In this document: piece after piece, positions 37,188 through 49,548 of the stretch
Numbering within the stretch: position 1 is the stretch's first letter
Layout: every line of letters begins with the position of its first letter
Assembly (NCBI GenBank): GCA_029747015.1
Contig: JAKOGI010003010.1
Location: 1 to 64,000 of the forward strand
Direction: 5' to 3'
Source of the DNA: Carnegiea gigantea
Lineage: Eukaryota > Streptophyta > Magnoliopsida > Caryophyllales > Cactaceae
DNA: 64,000 nucleotides
Program-made: the position numbers and the translations under genes
Notes under the pieces: generated by a model
The model's input: the letters and a program-made list of their open reading frames with translations, nothing else
Database searches by the model: none
What the model was told of the DNA's origin: nothing

Positions 37188-40100
37188 AATACCCCCACAC
37201 CTAAGTTTTGCTCGTCATCGAGTAAAGCAAAACTACAAATACTAGAAAAAGAAAATAAAATTCCTAACTCACTTTCGTAGGAATCACAGTTGCACTTAGC
37301 GCGTGCAACAAGCCCTTTGAACCCCTAGGTTACCCTTAGTGGATGAGTAAGGTCTCGTGAAGGTTTGCAGAAGATGTACCCATAAAATCTATAAAAGAAA
37401 ACATAAACAGAAACTTGAAAATCTTTTTTTAATTTTTTTTCAAAAATTAATATATACAAAACTGAGAAAAGATATATACACACATTCTAATCAACTAAAT
37501 CACCATGTAGCACAGATATTGGCATGCATATAAAGAAAATCCACTCATCAAGGCTCTCTACCCCATGAATGACATCAAAGCATTAACTTTTCACCCCACT
37601 GGACATCAAGACTTGGAATCTATCCCAGTGCTCGAGTGCAAGTGTATCATCATCCTAGGGCTCAGGTTTACCAAAATCAAACTCAATTCCACTTGACTGA
37701 CACAAATTACATTATTGATTTATTAACATAGGGAGCAAGCTTTTCCAGTAGCAGCATTGTCTCAAAGGGTAACACCCAGTAGCACGTGCCTCAAAGGGTA
37801 ATGCCCAGTAGCGCATGCCTCAAAGGAATACTTATCATTCCAAATTTTATTTCATTTCCCATTTCCCGCATTTCTCCATTCTTTTTCTTCATTTGCATTT
37901 TTTTTTTTTTGTTTTTTTCTTGGAATTCAGAGACAAACCAAACTAATCGCATCAAAGACAAGTGGGGGAGCCAACAATGGAAAACTAAGACTTCAAGACA
38001 ATGAGGATGATATAAATAGGGATTGGATTATACGGCGATAATGAATAAATGGGGTTAGAATCAGGGTTTAGAATGACACACTGGGGACAAAGACCTATCA
38101 AGCACATCACGCTTATATACAGGCTAATAATCAAAGCACAGGATCTTGAAGCTGATCAGAATAGATTCCCCAAAAACAAAACAGAAACTTTTTGGATTTC
38201 CAAAATTTTTTCAATTTTTATTCAAAGTTTCTTCCACCCCCACACCTAAATCTCACAATGTCCTCATTGGGAGTGAAAAGAAACAGACAAGAGGAAAAAA
38301 AAATCAAAAAGAAAAATGAATACACAAAAAGAAGACTAAGACTCAAAAGGAAAGAAAAATGACATGACTCTAAAACTCAAAAAGAAAACAATAAAAATAA
38401 CAGACAGCCACAAATATATACAAAAGAAAAAAAAAAGGAGATAAAGATGAACGATTGTACTAGGTCCGGTGCAGAATTATACTTAAGCTATAGCCTCCAG
38501 AAACGCGCTCAAATAGAGGCATATGGAGCATCAGCCACTCCATATCGAATGCAACATTGCTACTTAAATCAAAACTTGTTAGAGCGCGTAGCAGTTTATT
38601 AAACAAAGAAGCCCAACTCTCAATAAAAGTAATGCAATAGAGGTTACAGAGTCAGAGCCAAAATGAGTACATTCCACCATAGCAATAAAGCACAAGTAAG
38701 GGCCCGCTTCAACTTGTCAAATGCATGGTCCCAAACATCAAATAAGTAGATGTCATTCAAATTAGCTAGCTGGTGAGTCATTGGCCTAGAAATTAGGTTA
38801 TCATGAATGAGTGGTGTAGGCAAAATAGTGGGTGCAAAATCCACAAGTCTCTGAGTACCAAAATGTGCATGAATCTAGTTTAAAGCAAAATTCTTACTGG
38901 CAATGCTCCCAGACTCAATAAATTCAGACTTGTAATTTTCAAAAAGGAGGTCAATTCGAATGGCGTCAAAAGAAAAAGATTCATATTCAACACACAGGTT
39001 CTCATTCAAACCCTCATTGACATCAAACCCACATGAAAAAGACTCATATTCTATAGAAAGAATATCATCGTCAAATTTTAAAGTAGTGGGTTCAAGTGGC
39101 TCCTAACATTGCCTCTGTAAAATAGGTTCTTCTGACTCTTCTATCTCATGATGCTCAAAGTCAATTGTGACGCTCAAATATAACTCACTAGGGTTCCCAC
39201 ATTCATCGCCCTCCTCAAACTCAAAAGAATCATTTAAAGTGGTATGTGGGTCGGCAGAAACTAGGACATCCTCAATGACGTACATAGGTAAGCTAGTGTG
39301 AGCTGCAAGGTATTGTGATAGAGATGTAAGGAAGTCCCCCTCTTGCTCTACACTAGGCAAAGGCATATCAGTATTCAAATCGGGCTGAGCGAGATAAGAG
39401 AGCTCAAAATCATCATAGAGACTAACTTCAAGTTTAGGAGATCCTAAACTAGAGTCAGGCTCATTACAATTCTCCCTACTTTAATTAAAACATTGAGAAT
39501 ATTAAGCAATTCTCACTTTCATGTTCTCTATTATTTTATCAGTCAATACCTTTAGCTTCTTTTCAACACTTGCACAGGCAGCATCAATATAAGTACGAAA
39601 CGGGCAAGTAAGAACATCATGGTCAGAAGATTCTCAATATCCGCACAACACAGGAGACATATAAGAATAAGATAGGTCATATGACTTTATAAAATGATCC
39701 TGGGGGGAAGGATTAGTAGGAAAAACAGACTCATTAGAAGTTGGATATCCAAAATTATTTTTACCTTGTTCAAACGAATAGGTGTTCCAAGCTAGCTTTT
39801 CAAAGAAATCCCATACCTCATCTTGAGTTTTAGATAATAAACCTAGCATACCTCCAGGATAAATGGACTCAATATAACCCCAAGATTCAGAATTCAGGCC
39901 CACAGTAATGACCTCATAAATTTTTCATTTTTGAAAATTCTGATTCAATTGAGCACGATAATCATTAAGTCGCGATAAATAGCTCCAGAAAGATTCATGC
40001 TCGAATTGTGGGAAATTAAAAACTGGCATTCTTGAATCTAGTGTTTTTTTTCAATTTTAAGAATTCTTCAATTTTTTTGGATTTTCAAGTTTTTAATTTT

Positions 40101-40597
40101 TTTTAGTTTTTTTTAAGGAAAGAAAATGCATCTAGAACACTATTTACAAACCAATGACTAAAACAAAAAGAAGAGACTCAAATAATTAAGTGATCGAAAC
40201 AAAATAAACTAACAAAAATAAAACTATGCTGTCAAAATAAAAGAAAGACCAAAATGACTCAAACATGACACAAAATATAAAATGAACACAAACACAAAAG
40301 AAGAGCATTTTTTATTTTTTTTTTTCTCTTTTTTGCTGCTGCTTCTGTGCCTGTTTCCTATGCAATAACCAAATTGTTAGTCTCTTCTTTTTGTTTTTTT
40401 TTTTTCAAGTAGCAAAATCACATGAAATAGCAAAATTAAATTGACTCAAAGCTAAAACTGCAACTCAAATCAAAAATCAAAAATAATCTAAGTTAAAACT
40501 AAACCAACAAACACAAAATCGAAAATCAAAAATATGAAACAAAAACGAAAACGAAATTGACGCAAACACCTAAATTAAGACTCGACTATCAAAAACT
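37188..40597 (-). mobile_element. Internal region 7, PBS deleted
   Basis: 3.41 kb. At 40,583-40,597 the text goes from 'ctcgactat' straight to 'caaaaact', so the 'gcaac' to 'ggcg' part holding the PBS (present beside LTRs 2-4) is gone. Confidence 0.8.
38652..40029 (-). pseudogene. Gag-like frame in unit 7
   Basis: Core open at 39,634-39,903; zinc-knuckle TGA at about 39,632; acidic part at 39,103-39,378, ended by TAG ('ctaacattgcc' on plus). A 1-bp insertion near 38,671 ('acattccacc') shifts the end, so the usual 'MYSFWL' terminus is lost. Confidence 0.6.
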
Positions 40598-42134
40598 TGT
40601 TGTGATTTCCCGCAAGTGTACGGTTTTTATTGTAGTAATTACGGATGTCATCCTCAGGGATGATTGTTAAATTTGGTTGCCAAAAATTCTAAACTAAATT
40701 ACAACGAGATGCTAATTAACAAAATCCAAGGTTAAGTTATTCTCTCAATCATTAGACTAAGTAAACAATATTAATTCATGGAATTATAAGCTCTAACTTG
40801 CAAATACCGGAAACCAAAATAAGAATGAAGCGCCAAAAGGTAAATAAGTTGAGCCTACCAACACTTAGATGTAATGATTTGCTTTAATTCATTTAGCTAA
40901 ACAAAGCAGCAGATGAAAGCATAGCAACGAAAGCAGAGCAAACTTAAAACTCATAGCAGTAGAGCAAACGAGAAACAAAAGCAACGAATTCAGCCAACTT
41001 GAAGTCTGTGATTCTGCAAATGAAGGAAAACAGAAGAAAAGTAAAACTAAAGCCTAATTCTGGGAATGGAACAAAGTCGCAGATGAAACAAGGCAATCCA
41101 ATCTAGGAATGAAAAAGTAAAACTAAAACTAAAAAAAGGGAAATTGAAGCTACTCTACTCTATGCTACTCCTACTCGCCACTCGAACGCCTCTGCCCACG
41201 ACTTTTAAGCCTCTCTGTTGAAGCTTTGCCTAGAACCCGTCCGTTGCGCCTTCGGTTGCCTCCATTATTTCCTTATAACTCCCCTTGATTATGGTATTGA
41301 TGGGAAACTAATAGTGAAGAGAGAGAGTGAGGTAACGGATGAGGGGAGGAGTAGGTGGAAAGGCTGCCCTATTTTGTGGCTCTATTTGGGTCGCTAGGCA
41401 CAAAGAAGAAGAGTAACAGGATGGGTAACAGATAGTGAAATTATTATGATGAATGATGCAGGAAGATGAAGGTTGCCATGGCTGTTGATGATGGAGAAAG
41501 ATGAAGCATTGAGGGAGGGGGAAAAACTGCCCAGTTTTTCGGGCTTCTAGGTGCCGAGGTATGAGGGAGAAGAAGAAGATGAGGAGATGGGGGGTGCTAG
41601 GTCACGTGAGAGAGGCGTGGTCTTACTTAGGAAGAAGCAGGCTAAGCTTGGTCTAGGAAGAAGGCAGAGAACTGGGCCCAAAGAGAGGGAAAAAGAAATA
41701 GGAGGGAGAGAGAGAGACTGGAGTAGGCTGGGGAAAAAAATGTTGGGCCGGCCTGTGTAAGGAAAGAAATGAAGGAAGAGATAGGGGGATAGAGAAAAGA
41801 AAAAAAACTGGGCTGGCAAATGGCCCGGTTGGGCCTGGGCCACGGTCTACTGGGTAGCTGGGCTTCAGTCTAGAGGGTCGATCCAATTGAGAAAGAGCAA
41901 ACTGGATAAGAATGGCTGATTGGGTTGCACGGATTGGGCCTGCTATTCTTCCTTGTTTCTTTGTCTTACTTGATCCAATATTAAGCAAATTGAGCATCTT
42001 ATTCAATTTTTCTAACTTTTCTGTAATCCTACAAAATAAACAAAAAATAGTATTTAAATCCTAAATTAGCAATTTATTTCGAGCAAATACTAGGTAATAA
42101 AGGGTATAAAAATGTAATAATTTCAAGCTGAACA
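40598..42134 (-). repeat. LTR 5
   Basis: 1,537 bp with intact TGTTGTG start and CTGAACA end. PPT complement is acctccacac, one base changed. No PBS beside it. Confidence 0.87.
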
Positions 42135-45100
42135 AATACCTCCACACCTAAGTTTTGCTCGTCCTCGAGTAAAACAAAATTAAAAATACTAGAAAAAGAA
42201 AATAAAATTCCTAACTCACTTTCGTAGGAATCACGGTTGCACTTAGCACGTGCAACAAGCCCTTCAAACCCCTAGGTTACCCTTAGTGGATGAGTAAGGT
42301 CTCGTGAGGGTTTACAGAAGATATACCCACAAAATCTATAAATGAAAACATAAACAGAAACTTAAAAATCTTTTTTAATTTTTTTTTCAAAAATTAATAT
42401 ATACAAAACTGTGAAAAGATATATACACACATTCTAATCAACTAAATCACCCATGTAGCACAGATATTGGCATGCATATAAAGAAAATGTACCCATGAAG
42501 GCTCTCTACCCCATGAATGACATAAAAGCACTAACTTTTCACCCCACTGGACATCAAGACTTGGAATCCATCCCAGTGCTCGAGTGCAAGTGTATCATCA
42601 TCCTAGGGCTCAGGTTCACCAAAATCAAACTCAATCCCACTCGACTGACACAAATTACATTATTGATTTATCAACATAGGAAGCAAGCTTTTTCAGTAGC
42701 AATATTGCCTCAAAGGGTAACACCCAGTAGCACCTGCCTCAAAGAGTAATGCCCAGTAACGCATGCCTCAAAGGAATACTTGTCATTCCAAATTTTATTT
42801 CGTTTCCCTTTTCCCGTATTTTTCCATTCTTTTTCTTCATTTTCATTTTTTTTTTGGGTTTTTTTCTTAAAATTCAGAGACAAACCAAACTAATCGCATC
42901 AAAGACAACTGGGGGAGCCAATAATGGAAAACTAAGACCTTAAGACAATGAGGATGATATAAATAGGGATTGGATTACACCGCGATAATGAACAAATGGG
43001 GTTAAAATCAGGGCTTAGAATGACACACTGAGGCCAAAGACCTATCAAGCACATCACGCTTACATACAGGCTAATAGTCAAAGCACAGGGCATTGAAGTT
43101 GATCAGAATAGATTCCCCAAAAACAAAACAGAAACTTTTTGGATTTCCAACATTTTTTCAATTTTTTTTTCAAAGTTTCCCCCACCCCCACACCTAAATC
43201 TCACAATGTCCTCATCGGGAGTGAAAAGAAACAGACAAGAGAAAAAAAAACTAAAAAGAAAAACGAATATACAAAAAGAAGGCTAAGACTCAAAAAGAAA
43301 GAAAAATGACATGACTCTAAAACTCAAGAAGAAAACAATAAAAATAAAAGACAGCTACAAATATATACAAAAGAAAAAAAAAAAAAGGAGATAAAGATGA
43401 ACGATGATACTAGGTCAGGTGCAGAATTACACTTAAGCTATAGCCTCCAGAAATGCGCTCAAATAGAGGCATATGGAGCATTAGCCACTCCATATCAAAT
43501 GCAACATTGCTACATAAATCAAAACTTGTTAGAGCGCGTAGCAGTTTATCAAACAAAGAAGTCCAACTCTCAATAAAAGTAATGCAATAGAGATTAAAGA
43601 GTCAGAGCCAAAATGAGTACATCCACCATAGCAATAAAGCACAAGTAAGGGCCCGCTTTAACTTGTCCAACGCATGGTCCCAAACATCAAACAAGCAGAT
43701 GTAATTCAAACTAGCCAGTTGGTGGGTCATTGGCCTAGAAATTGGGTTATCATGAATGAGTGGTGTAGGTAAAATAGTGGGTGCAAAATCCACAAGTCTC
43801 TGAGTACCAAAATGTGCATGAATATAGTTTAAAGCAAAATTCTTAGTGGCAATGCTCCCAGACTCAACAAATTCAGACTTGCAATTTTCAAAAAGGAGGT
43901 CAATTCAGATGGGGTCAAAAGAAAAAGATTCATATTCAATACACAGGTTCTCATTCAAACCCACATTGACATCAAACCCACATGAAAAAGATTCATATTC
44001 TATAGAAAGAATATCATCGTCGAATTTTAAAGTAGTGGGTTCAAGTGGCTCCTCACATTGCCTCTGTAAAATAGGTTCTTCTGACTCTTCTATTTCATTA
44101 TGCTCAAAGTCAATTGTGACGCTCAAATCTAACTCATAGGGTTCCCACATTCATCACCCTCCTCAAACTCAAAAGAATCATTTAAAGTGGTGTGTGGGTC
44201 GGCAGAAACTAGGGCATCCTCAATGACGTACGTAGGTGAGCTAGTGTGAGGTGCAAGGTCTTGTGATAGAGATGTAAGAAAGTCCCCCTCTTGCTCTACA
44301 CTAGGCAAAAGCATATCATTATTCAAATCGGGCTGAGCGAGATAAGAGGACTCAAAATCATCATATAGACTAACTTTAGGTCTAGGAGATCCTAAACTAA
44401 AGTCAGACTCATTACAATTCTCCCTACTTTAATTAAAACATTGAGAATATTAAGCAATTCTCACTTTCATGTTCTCTATCATTTTATCAGTCAATTCATT
44501 TACCTTCTTTTCAACACTTGCACAGGTAGCATCAATATAAGTACGAAAAGGGCTAGTAAGAACATCATGGTCGGAAGATTCTCAATATTCGCACAACACA
44601 AGAGGCACATAAGAATAAGATGGGCCATATGAGTTTATAAAATGATTCTGGGGGGAAGGATTAGCAGGAAAAACAGACTCATCAGAAGTTGGATATCCAA
44701 AATTATTTTTACCTTGTTCAAACAAATAAGTATTCCAAGCTAGTTTTTCAAAGAAATCCCATACCTCATCTTGAGTTTTAGATAATAAACCTAGAATACC
44801 TCTAGGATAAATAGACTCAATATAACCCCAAGATTCAGAATTCAGACCCACAGCAATGACCTCACAAATTTTTCATTTTTGAAAATTCTGATTCAATTGA
44901 GCACGATAATCATTAAGTGGCGATAAATAGCTCCAGAAAGGTTCATGCTCGAATTGTGGGAAATTAAAAACCGGCATTCTTGAATCTAGTGTTTTTTTTC
45001 AATTTTAAGAATTTTTCAATTTTTTTGGATTTTTAAGTTTTTAATTTTTTTTAGTTTTTTTTTAAGGAAAGAAAATGCATCTAGGATACTATTTACAAAC

Positions 45101-45560
45101 CAATGACTAAAACAAAAAGAAGAGACAAATAATTAAGTGAACAAAACAAAATAAACTAACAAAAATAAAACTATGCTGTCAAAATAAAAGAAAGACCAAA
45201 ATGACTCAAACATCACACTAAATATAAAATGAACACAAACACAAAAGAAGAGCATTTTTTTTTTCTCTTTGTTGCTGCTGCTTCTGTGCTTGTTTCCTGC
45301 GCAATAACCAAATTGTTAGTCTCTTCTTCTTTTTTTTTTTCAAGTAGCAAAATCACATGAAATAGCAAAATTAAATTGACTCAAAGCTAAAACTGCAACT
45401 CAAATCAAAAATCAAAAATAATCTAAGTTAAAACTAAACCAACACAAACAAAATCGAAAATCAAAAATGTGAAACGAAAACGAAAATGAAATTGACACAA
45501 ACAACTAAATTAAGACTCGACTATACAACCTAATTTCACAATGTCATCCCCGACAAAACT
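42135..45560 (-). mobile_element. Internal region 8, PBS truncated
   Basis: 3.43 kb. Next to LTR 6 the PBS reads 'tccccgacaaaact': the inner part is deleted. As LTR 6 is the array-terminal 5' LTR, the array as a whole lacks a working primer site at its 5' end. Confidence 0.8.
43602..44977 (-). pseudogene. Gag-like frame in unit 8
   Basis: Core open at 44,582-44,851, stop TGA at the zinc-knuckle Cys. The acidic part is split by a 2-bp loss near 44,138 ('ctcatagggttcc' where others have 'ctcactagggttcc') into 44,129-44,326 and 43,905-44,150. The end is open at 43,602-43,793 with the usual 'MYSFWL' stop. Confidence 0.6.
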
Positions 45561-47102
45561 TGTTGTGATTTCTCGCAAGCGTACGATTTTCATTATTGTA
45601 ATTACGGATGTCGTCCTCAGGGATGGTTGTTAAATTTAGTTGCCAAAAATTCTAAACTAAATTACAACGAGATGCTAATTAACAAACTCCAAGGTTAAGT
45701 TATTCTCCCAATTATTAGACTAAGTAAACAACATTAATTCATGGAATTGTAAGCTCTAACCTACAAATACCGGAAACCAAAATAAGAATGAAGCACCAAA
45801 AAGTAAATAAGTTGAGCCTACCAACAGTTTGATGTAATGATTTGCTTTAATTCATTTAGCAAAACAAAGTAGCTGATGAAAGCATAGCAACGAAAGCAGA
45901 GCGAACTTGAAACTCATAGCAACAGAGCAAACGAGAAACAAAAGCAACGAATTCAGCCAACTTGAAGTCCATGATTCTGGAAATGAAAGAAAACAGAAGA
46001 AAAGTAAAACTAAAGCCTAATTTTGGGAATGGAACAAAGTCACAGATGAAACAAGGCAATCCGATCTAGGAATGGAAAAGTAAAACTAAAACTAAAAAAA
46101 TGAAAATTGAAGCTACTCTACTCTATGCTACTCCTCCTACTTGCCACTCGAACGCCTCTGCTCTCGACTTTTAAGCCGCTCCGTTGAAGCTTTGCCCAAA
46201 ACCCATTCATCGCCCCTTCAGTTGCCTCTATTATTTTCTTGTAACTCCTCTTGATTATGGTATTGATGGGAAACTAATAGTGAAGAGAGAGAGTGAGGTA
46301 ACGGATGAGGGGAGGAGTAGGTGGAAAGGCTGCCCTGTTTTATGGCTCTATTTGGGTCGCTGGGCACAAAGAAGAAGAGTAACGGGATGGGTAACGGATA
46401 GTGAAATTATTACGATGAATGATGGAGGAAAATGAAGGTTGCCATGGCCGTTGATGATGGAGGAAGATGAAGCGTTAAGGGAGGGGGGAAAATTGCCTAG
46501 TTTTTCGGGCTTCCAGGTGCCGAGGTATGAGGGAGAAGAAGAAGATGAGGAGATGGGGCGTGTGCTGGGTCACGTGAGAGAGGCGTGGCCTCACTTAAGA
46601 AGAAGCAGGCTATGCTTGGTTTGGAAAGAAGGCAGAGAACTGGGCCCAAAGAGAGGGAAAAGGAAATAGGAGGGAGGGAGAGAGACTGGGGCAGGCTGGG
46701 GAAAAAAATGTTGGGCCGGCCCGTGTAAGGAAAGAAATAAAGGCAGAGAAAGGGAGATAGAGAAAAGAAAAAGAGCTGGGCTGGCAAATGGCCTGGTTGG
46801 GCCTGGGCCACGGTCTGCTGGGGAGCTAGGCTTCAGACTGGAGGGCTGATCCAATTGAGAAAGAGCAAACTGAATAAGAAGGGTGGATTGGGTTGCACGG
46901 ATTGGGCCTGCTCTTCTTCCTTGTTTCTTTGTCTTACTTGATCCAATATCAAGCAAATTGAGCATCTTATTCAATTTTTCCAACTCTTCCGAAATCCTAC
47001 AAAATAAACAAAAAACAGTATTTAAATCCTAAATTAGTAATTTATTTCGAGCAAACATTAGGTAATAAAGGGTATAAAAATGTAATAATTTCATGCTGAA
47101 CA
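45561..47102 (-). repeat. LTR 6 (array-terminal 5' LTR)
   Basis: 1,542 bp, TGTTGTG...CTGAACA, immediately followed by CTAAA. Confidence 0.88.
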
Positions 47103-47107
47103 CTAAA
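47103..47107. repeat. Right target-site duplication CTAAA
   Basis: Matches 11,970-11,974. The related unoccupied sequence at 48,766-48,775 reads 'gagctaaactgaat' with a single CTAAA. Confidence 0.85.
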
Positions 47108-47455
47108 CTGATTAACTATTTAATTTTCCTAAACTAATTAACTATTTGCCTGAAAAACGTATTTTTGCAAAACCTTGGATGAATTTTTTTTATATTGCGT
47201 GCTCATTTTTACGAGCAATATCTTGTTGGTGATCAATAAAGGTATGACTGATAATCACTAGTGTTGTCATTGGTGATCAGTAGTGTTCTTATTGGCAATA
47301 AGTATAGTGTTGATTGGTGATCAGTAGTGTTCTTAATGGTGTTCAGTAGTGTTCATATTGGTGATCAGTAGTGTTCTTGTTGGTGATCAGTATAGTTATG
47401 ATTGGTGGTCAGTATAGTTATGATTGGTGATCAATAAGTATATGACAATTGATCA
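47103..47455 (+). repeat. Duplicated segment, paired with 48,770-49,150
   Basis: From 'ctaaactgattaactattt' through 'gcctgaaaaacgtattttt' and 'gagcaatatcttgttggtgatc' it parallels the segment inside an intron of copy C, with scattered substitutions. The last 230 bp are 22-bp units at a steady 22-bp spacing: TGATCA-type cores start near 47,275, 47,319, 47,363, 47,385 and 47,429, with decayed units between. Confidence 0.7.
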
Positions 47456-47690
47456 CTAAGAATAATCTTAGTGACTACTTACTGATCATTCTGAGACGTC
47501 CACTTGGTGATCACTACATGTATCTTTGGAGATCAAATGGAATAATGTCAGCGATTAATTCATGGAGTCATCAGATACTGCTAGAACTTCGCAGAAATGG
47601 GTTGCTTCCAATAGGGTGATCAGCAGTGCACAGCGTAGTGATCAGATAGAGTAATAATGGTGATCAAAGCATACCTCGTTAATGATCAAA
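47456..47690 (+). repeat. Spacer similar to the copy A 5' repeat
   Basis: 47,463-47,545 (tgatcattctgag, catgtatctttggagatcaaatgga) resembles 509-603 in the copy A intron, so parts of the minisatellite regions are themselves duplicated. No gene. Confidence 0.5.
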
Positions 47691-48145
47691 TTTTCAATCA
47701 ACTATACCTATGATTCAAGCTTTATACAATGCATTTTCTTCATAGTGAATATTTTCATCTTTTAGTCCTATATGAAACAAAGAGAAAAAAATAAAAAAAA
47801 TAACTGCAATAGAACTTTTTCAAAACCTGTTGTGAATATTTTCTTTATTATATGGTAGGTAACCAACCAACTCTATTTATATAACCGCCCAAATAATGCA
47901 GAAAAAAAAGAAGATAAAACACGGGAATCTAAAAAAAGAGCGCATAATGATTATTAAAAACTTTTCAAAGAGACTCTTCAATTTCTTAGCCCCCTGTTTT
48001 GCGGTCCTCTTTCTTAATATATCTATCTGTCTCGTACTATCTCTATCTATCTCTCAAGAGACTCTCTCTTACACTTTAAATTTGAAAATCAAACTAGCAT
48101 CTTTGAAATCCTTCAACTTCTCAGGATCATTTCTGCATTTTGGAG
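47691..48145 (+). promoter_or_regulatory. Presumed promoter and leader of copy C
   Basis: A TATA-like 'ctatttatataac' lies at 47,872-47,884, followed by a T/C-rich leader with 'ctatctctatctatctctc'. The leader exon ends at 'tttggag' before donor gtgaaa (48,146). The exon 3' end matches that of copy B. The 119-codon ORF from 47,896 looks like low-complexity leader and intron translated by chance. Confidence 0.4.
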
Positions 48146-48489
48146 GTGAAAGTCTTGACTTTTTCTATGTGCCATTCCTCTGTTTGTTGATTTTTAGTAC
48201 ATTCGGTTTGTTTTTTTATGCATTTTTCTTCAATTTTTACACGATCTTTGGTTAATTTGTGCATTTACATTCGAAATATGCTCTCACACTCACTTATGAA
48301 ACTTGAACTCTACTTTTGAACTTAAAAAGGTGTGGCGTTGATCTTTTACTTGCGAACCTCCTTTTTTTTGCATTTAATTTATTATTCTGATAATATTGTA
48401 CAATTGCATGAGGTTTATTGATATATTGTTTTTTCAAAGGAGTTATTTTGTCAGATCTTCTGGTTTGACATACTTCCGCGTTTGTCTAG
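48146..48489 (+). other. Intron 1 of copy C
   Basis: Donor gtgaaa, T-rich body, acceptor 'ttgtctag'. Homologous to 5,006-5,372. No gene. Confidence 0.45.
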
Positions 48490-48508
48490 GGTTTTGTACT
48501 GAGAAACC

Positions 48509-48570
48509 ATGGCTGGAGACAAAGTTCAAGAAACAAGCAACAGAAATGGAGAGCAAACACCTTCAAAGAG
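48509..48570 (+). CDS. Copy C first coding exon
   Basis: ATG in context aaaccATGGCT, a good plant start. Reads 'MAGDKVQETSNRNGEQTPSK', then AG before gtaaaa. Joining to 49,836 gives Ser-Pro-Asn in frame. Copy B keeps the exon but not the ATG. Confidence 0.5.
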
Positions 48571-48639
48571 GTAAAAAATGCAATTCAAATGTTAAGTGAG
48601 TATTTGTAGATTACATACGTAATTCCTAATCCATCATTG

Positions 48640-49245
48640 CATATTTAGTGATCATTAGGTATAACATTTGTGATCGGTTTGCATATGTGTTTCACTATTG
48701 ATGAATCCCGACATGTTGTTTCATAAAAATTTGATTTCTCAGACACCTTAAATGTGTTATTTAATGTGATGAGCTAAACTGAATAACTATTTGATTTTCC
48801 TAAACTGATTAACTATTTGCTTAAAAAATGTATTTTTACAAAGCCTTGGGTGAACTTTTTTCATATTACATGTTCAGTTTTGCGAGCAATACCTTGTTGG
48901 TGATCGATAAAGGTATGACTGGTGATCATTAATATTGTCATTGGTGATCAATAGTGTAATTATTGGTGATCAGTAGTATTCTTATTGGTTATCAGTATAG
49001 TGTTGATTGGTGATTAGTAGTGTTCTTGTTTGTGATTATTAGTGTTCTTGTTGGTGATCCAGTATAATGTTGATTGGTGATCAGTAGTATTCTTGTTGGT
49101 GATCAGTATAGTTCTTGTTGGTGATCAGTATAGTTATGATTGGTGATCTGCTAACAAAGTGTTGATTTGTGATCAGTAGTATTGTTGTTGGTGATCAGTA
49201 AAACTGTAATTGCTAATGAGGACTGTCTGTGATCAAGAGATGTAC
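48640..49245 (+). repeat. 22-bp TGATCA minisatellite in intron 2 of copy C
   Basis: From 48,896 the units are almost perfectly periodic at 22 bp for about a dozen repeats. The core is TTGGTGATCAGTAG followed by an 8-base variable end such as tattcttg, tagttatg or tgttcttg. One unit is 23 bp (inserted c near 49,058) and one 26 bp (near 49,145). Confidence 0.8.
48766..49150 (+). repeat. Second copy of the segment at 47,103-47,455
   Basis: Upstream, 'ttatttaatgtgatgagctaaa' also resembles the left flank of the LTR array (11,950-11,974). Together the two sides reconstruct the pre-insertion locus. Confidence 0.7.
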
Positions 49246-49403
49246 ACCTTGTTTACCATAAATACACATAGACATAGCACATATAATAAACAGCTCTCTT
49301 TATCATGTGCTCAGTATTTCCAATGAATGCGGTTGTGATTGCTAGTCATTTGAACTATGATTAGTGATGCATTATATTACATGAGTTCATTGAAGTATGC
49401 TAA

Positions 49404-49404
<1 letters not shown>

Positions 49405-49458
<54 letters not shown>

Positions 49459-49464
49459 TATATT

Positions 49465-49548
<84 letters not shown>

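Larger units (their letters stand above)
11975..47102 (-). mobile_element. Tandem array of a non-autonomous LTR retrotransposon (6 LTRs, 8 internal regions)
   Basis: LTRs start TGTTGTGATTTC and end ...TGAACA on the plus strand, perfect TGTT/AACA termini. PBS and PPT place the sense strand on minus: each plus-strand LTR end is followed by a pyrimidine tract (PPT complement), and complete LTR starts are preceded by the complement of TGGCGCCGTTGCCGGGGA, which matches the 3' end of plant tRNA-Asp. The internal regions carry only a gag-like frame, with no protease, RT, RNase H or integrase. This fits a TR-GAG/LARD-type non-autonomous Ty3/gypsy derivative needing proteins from another element. One target duplication flanks the whole array. 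Confidence 0.9.

Noticed and set aside
11975..47102. Centromeric satellite array
   Set aside because: The period is 3-5 kb with LTR, PBS and PPT, and the array is bounded by a target duplication. It is a retroelement array; no centromere evidence is visible.
47230..49245. CRISPR-like regular repeats
   Set aside because: The units are degenerate, about 22 bp, without constant repeats separated by unique spacers, and lie in plant introns. A minisatellite explains them.
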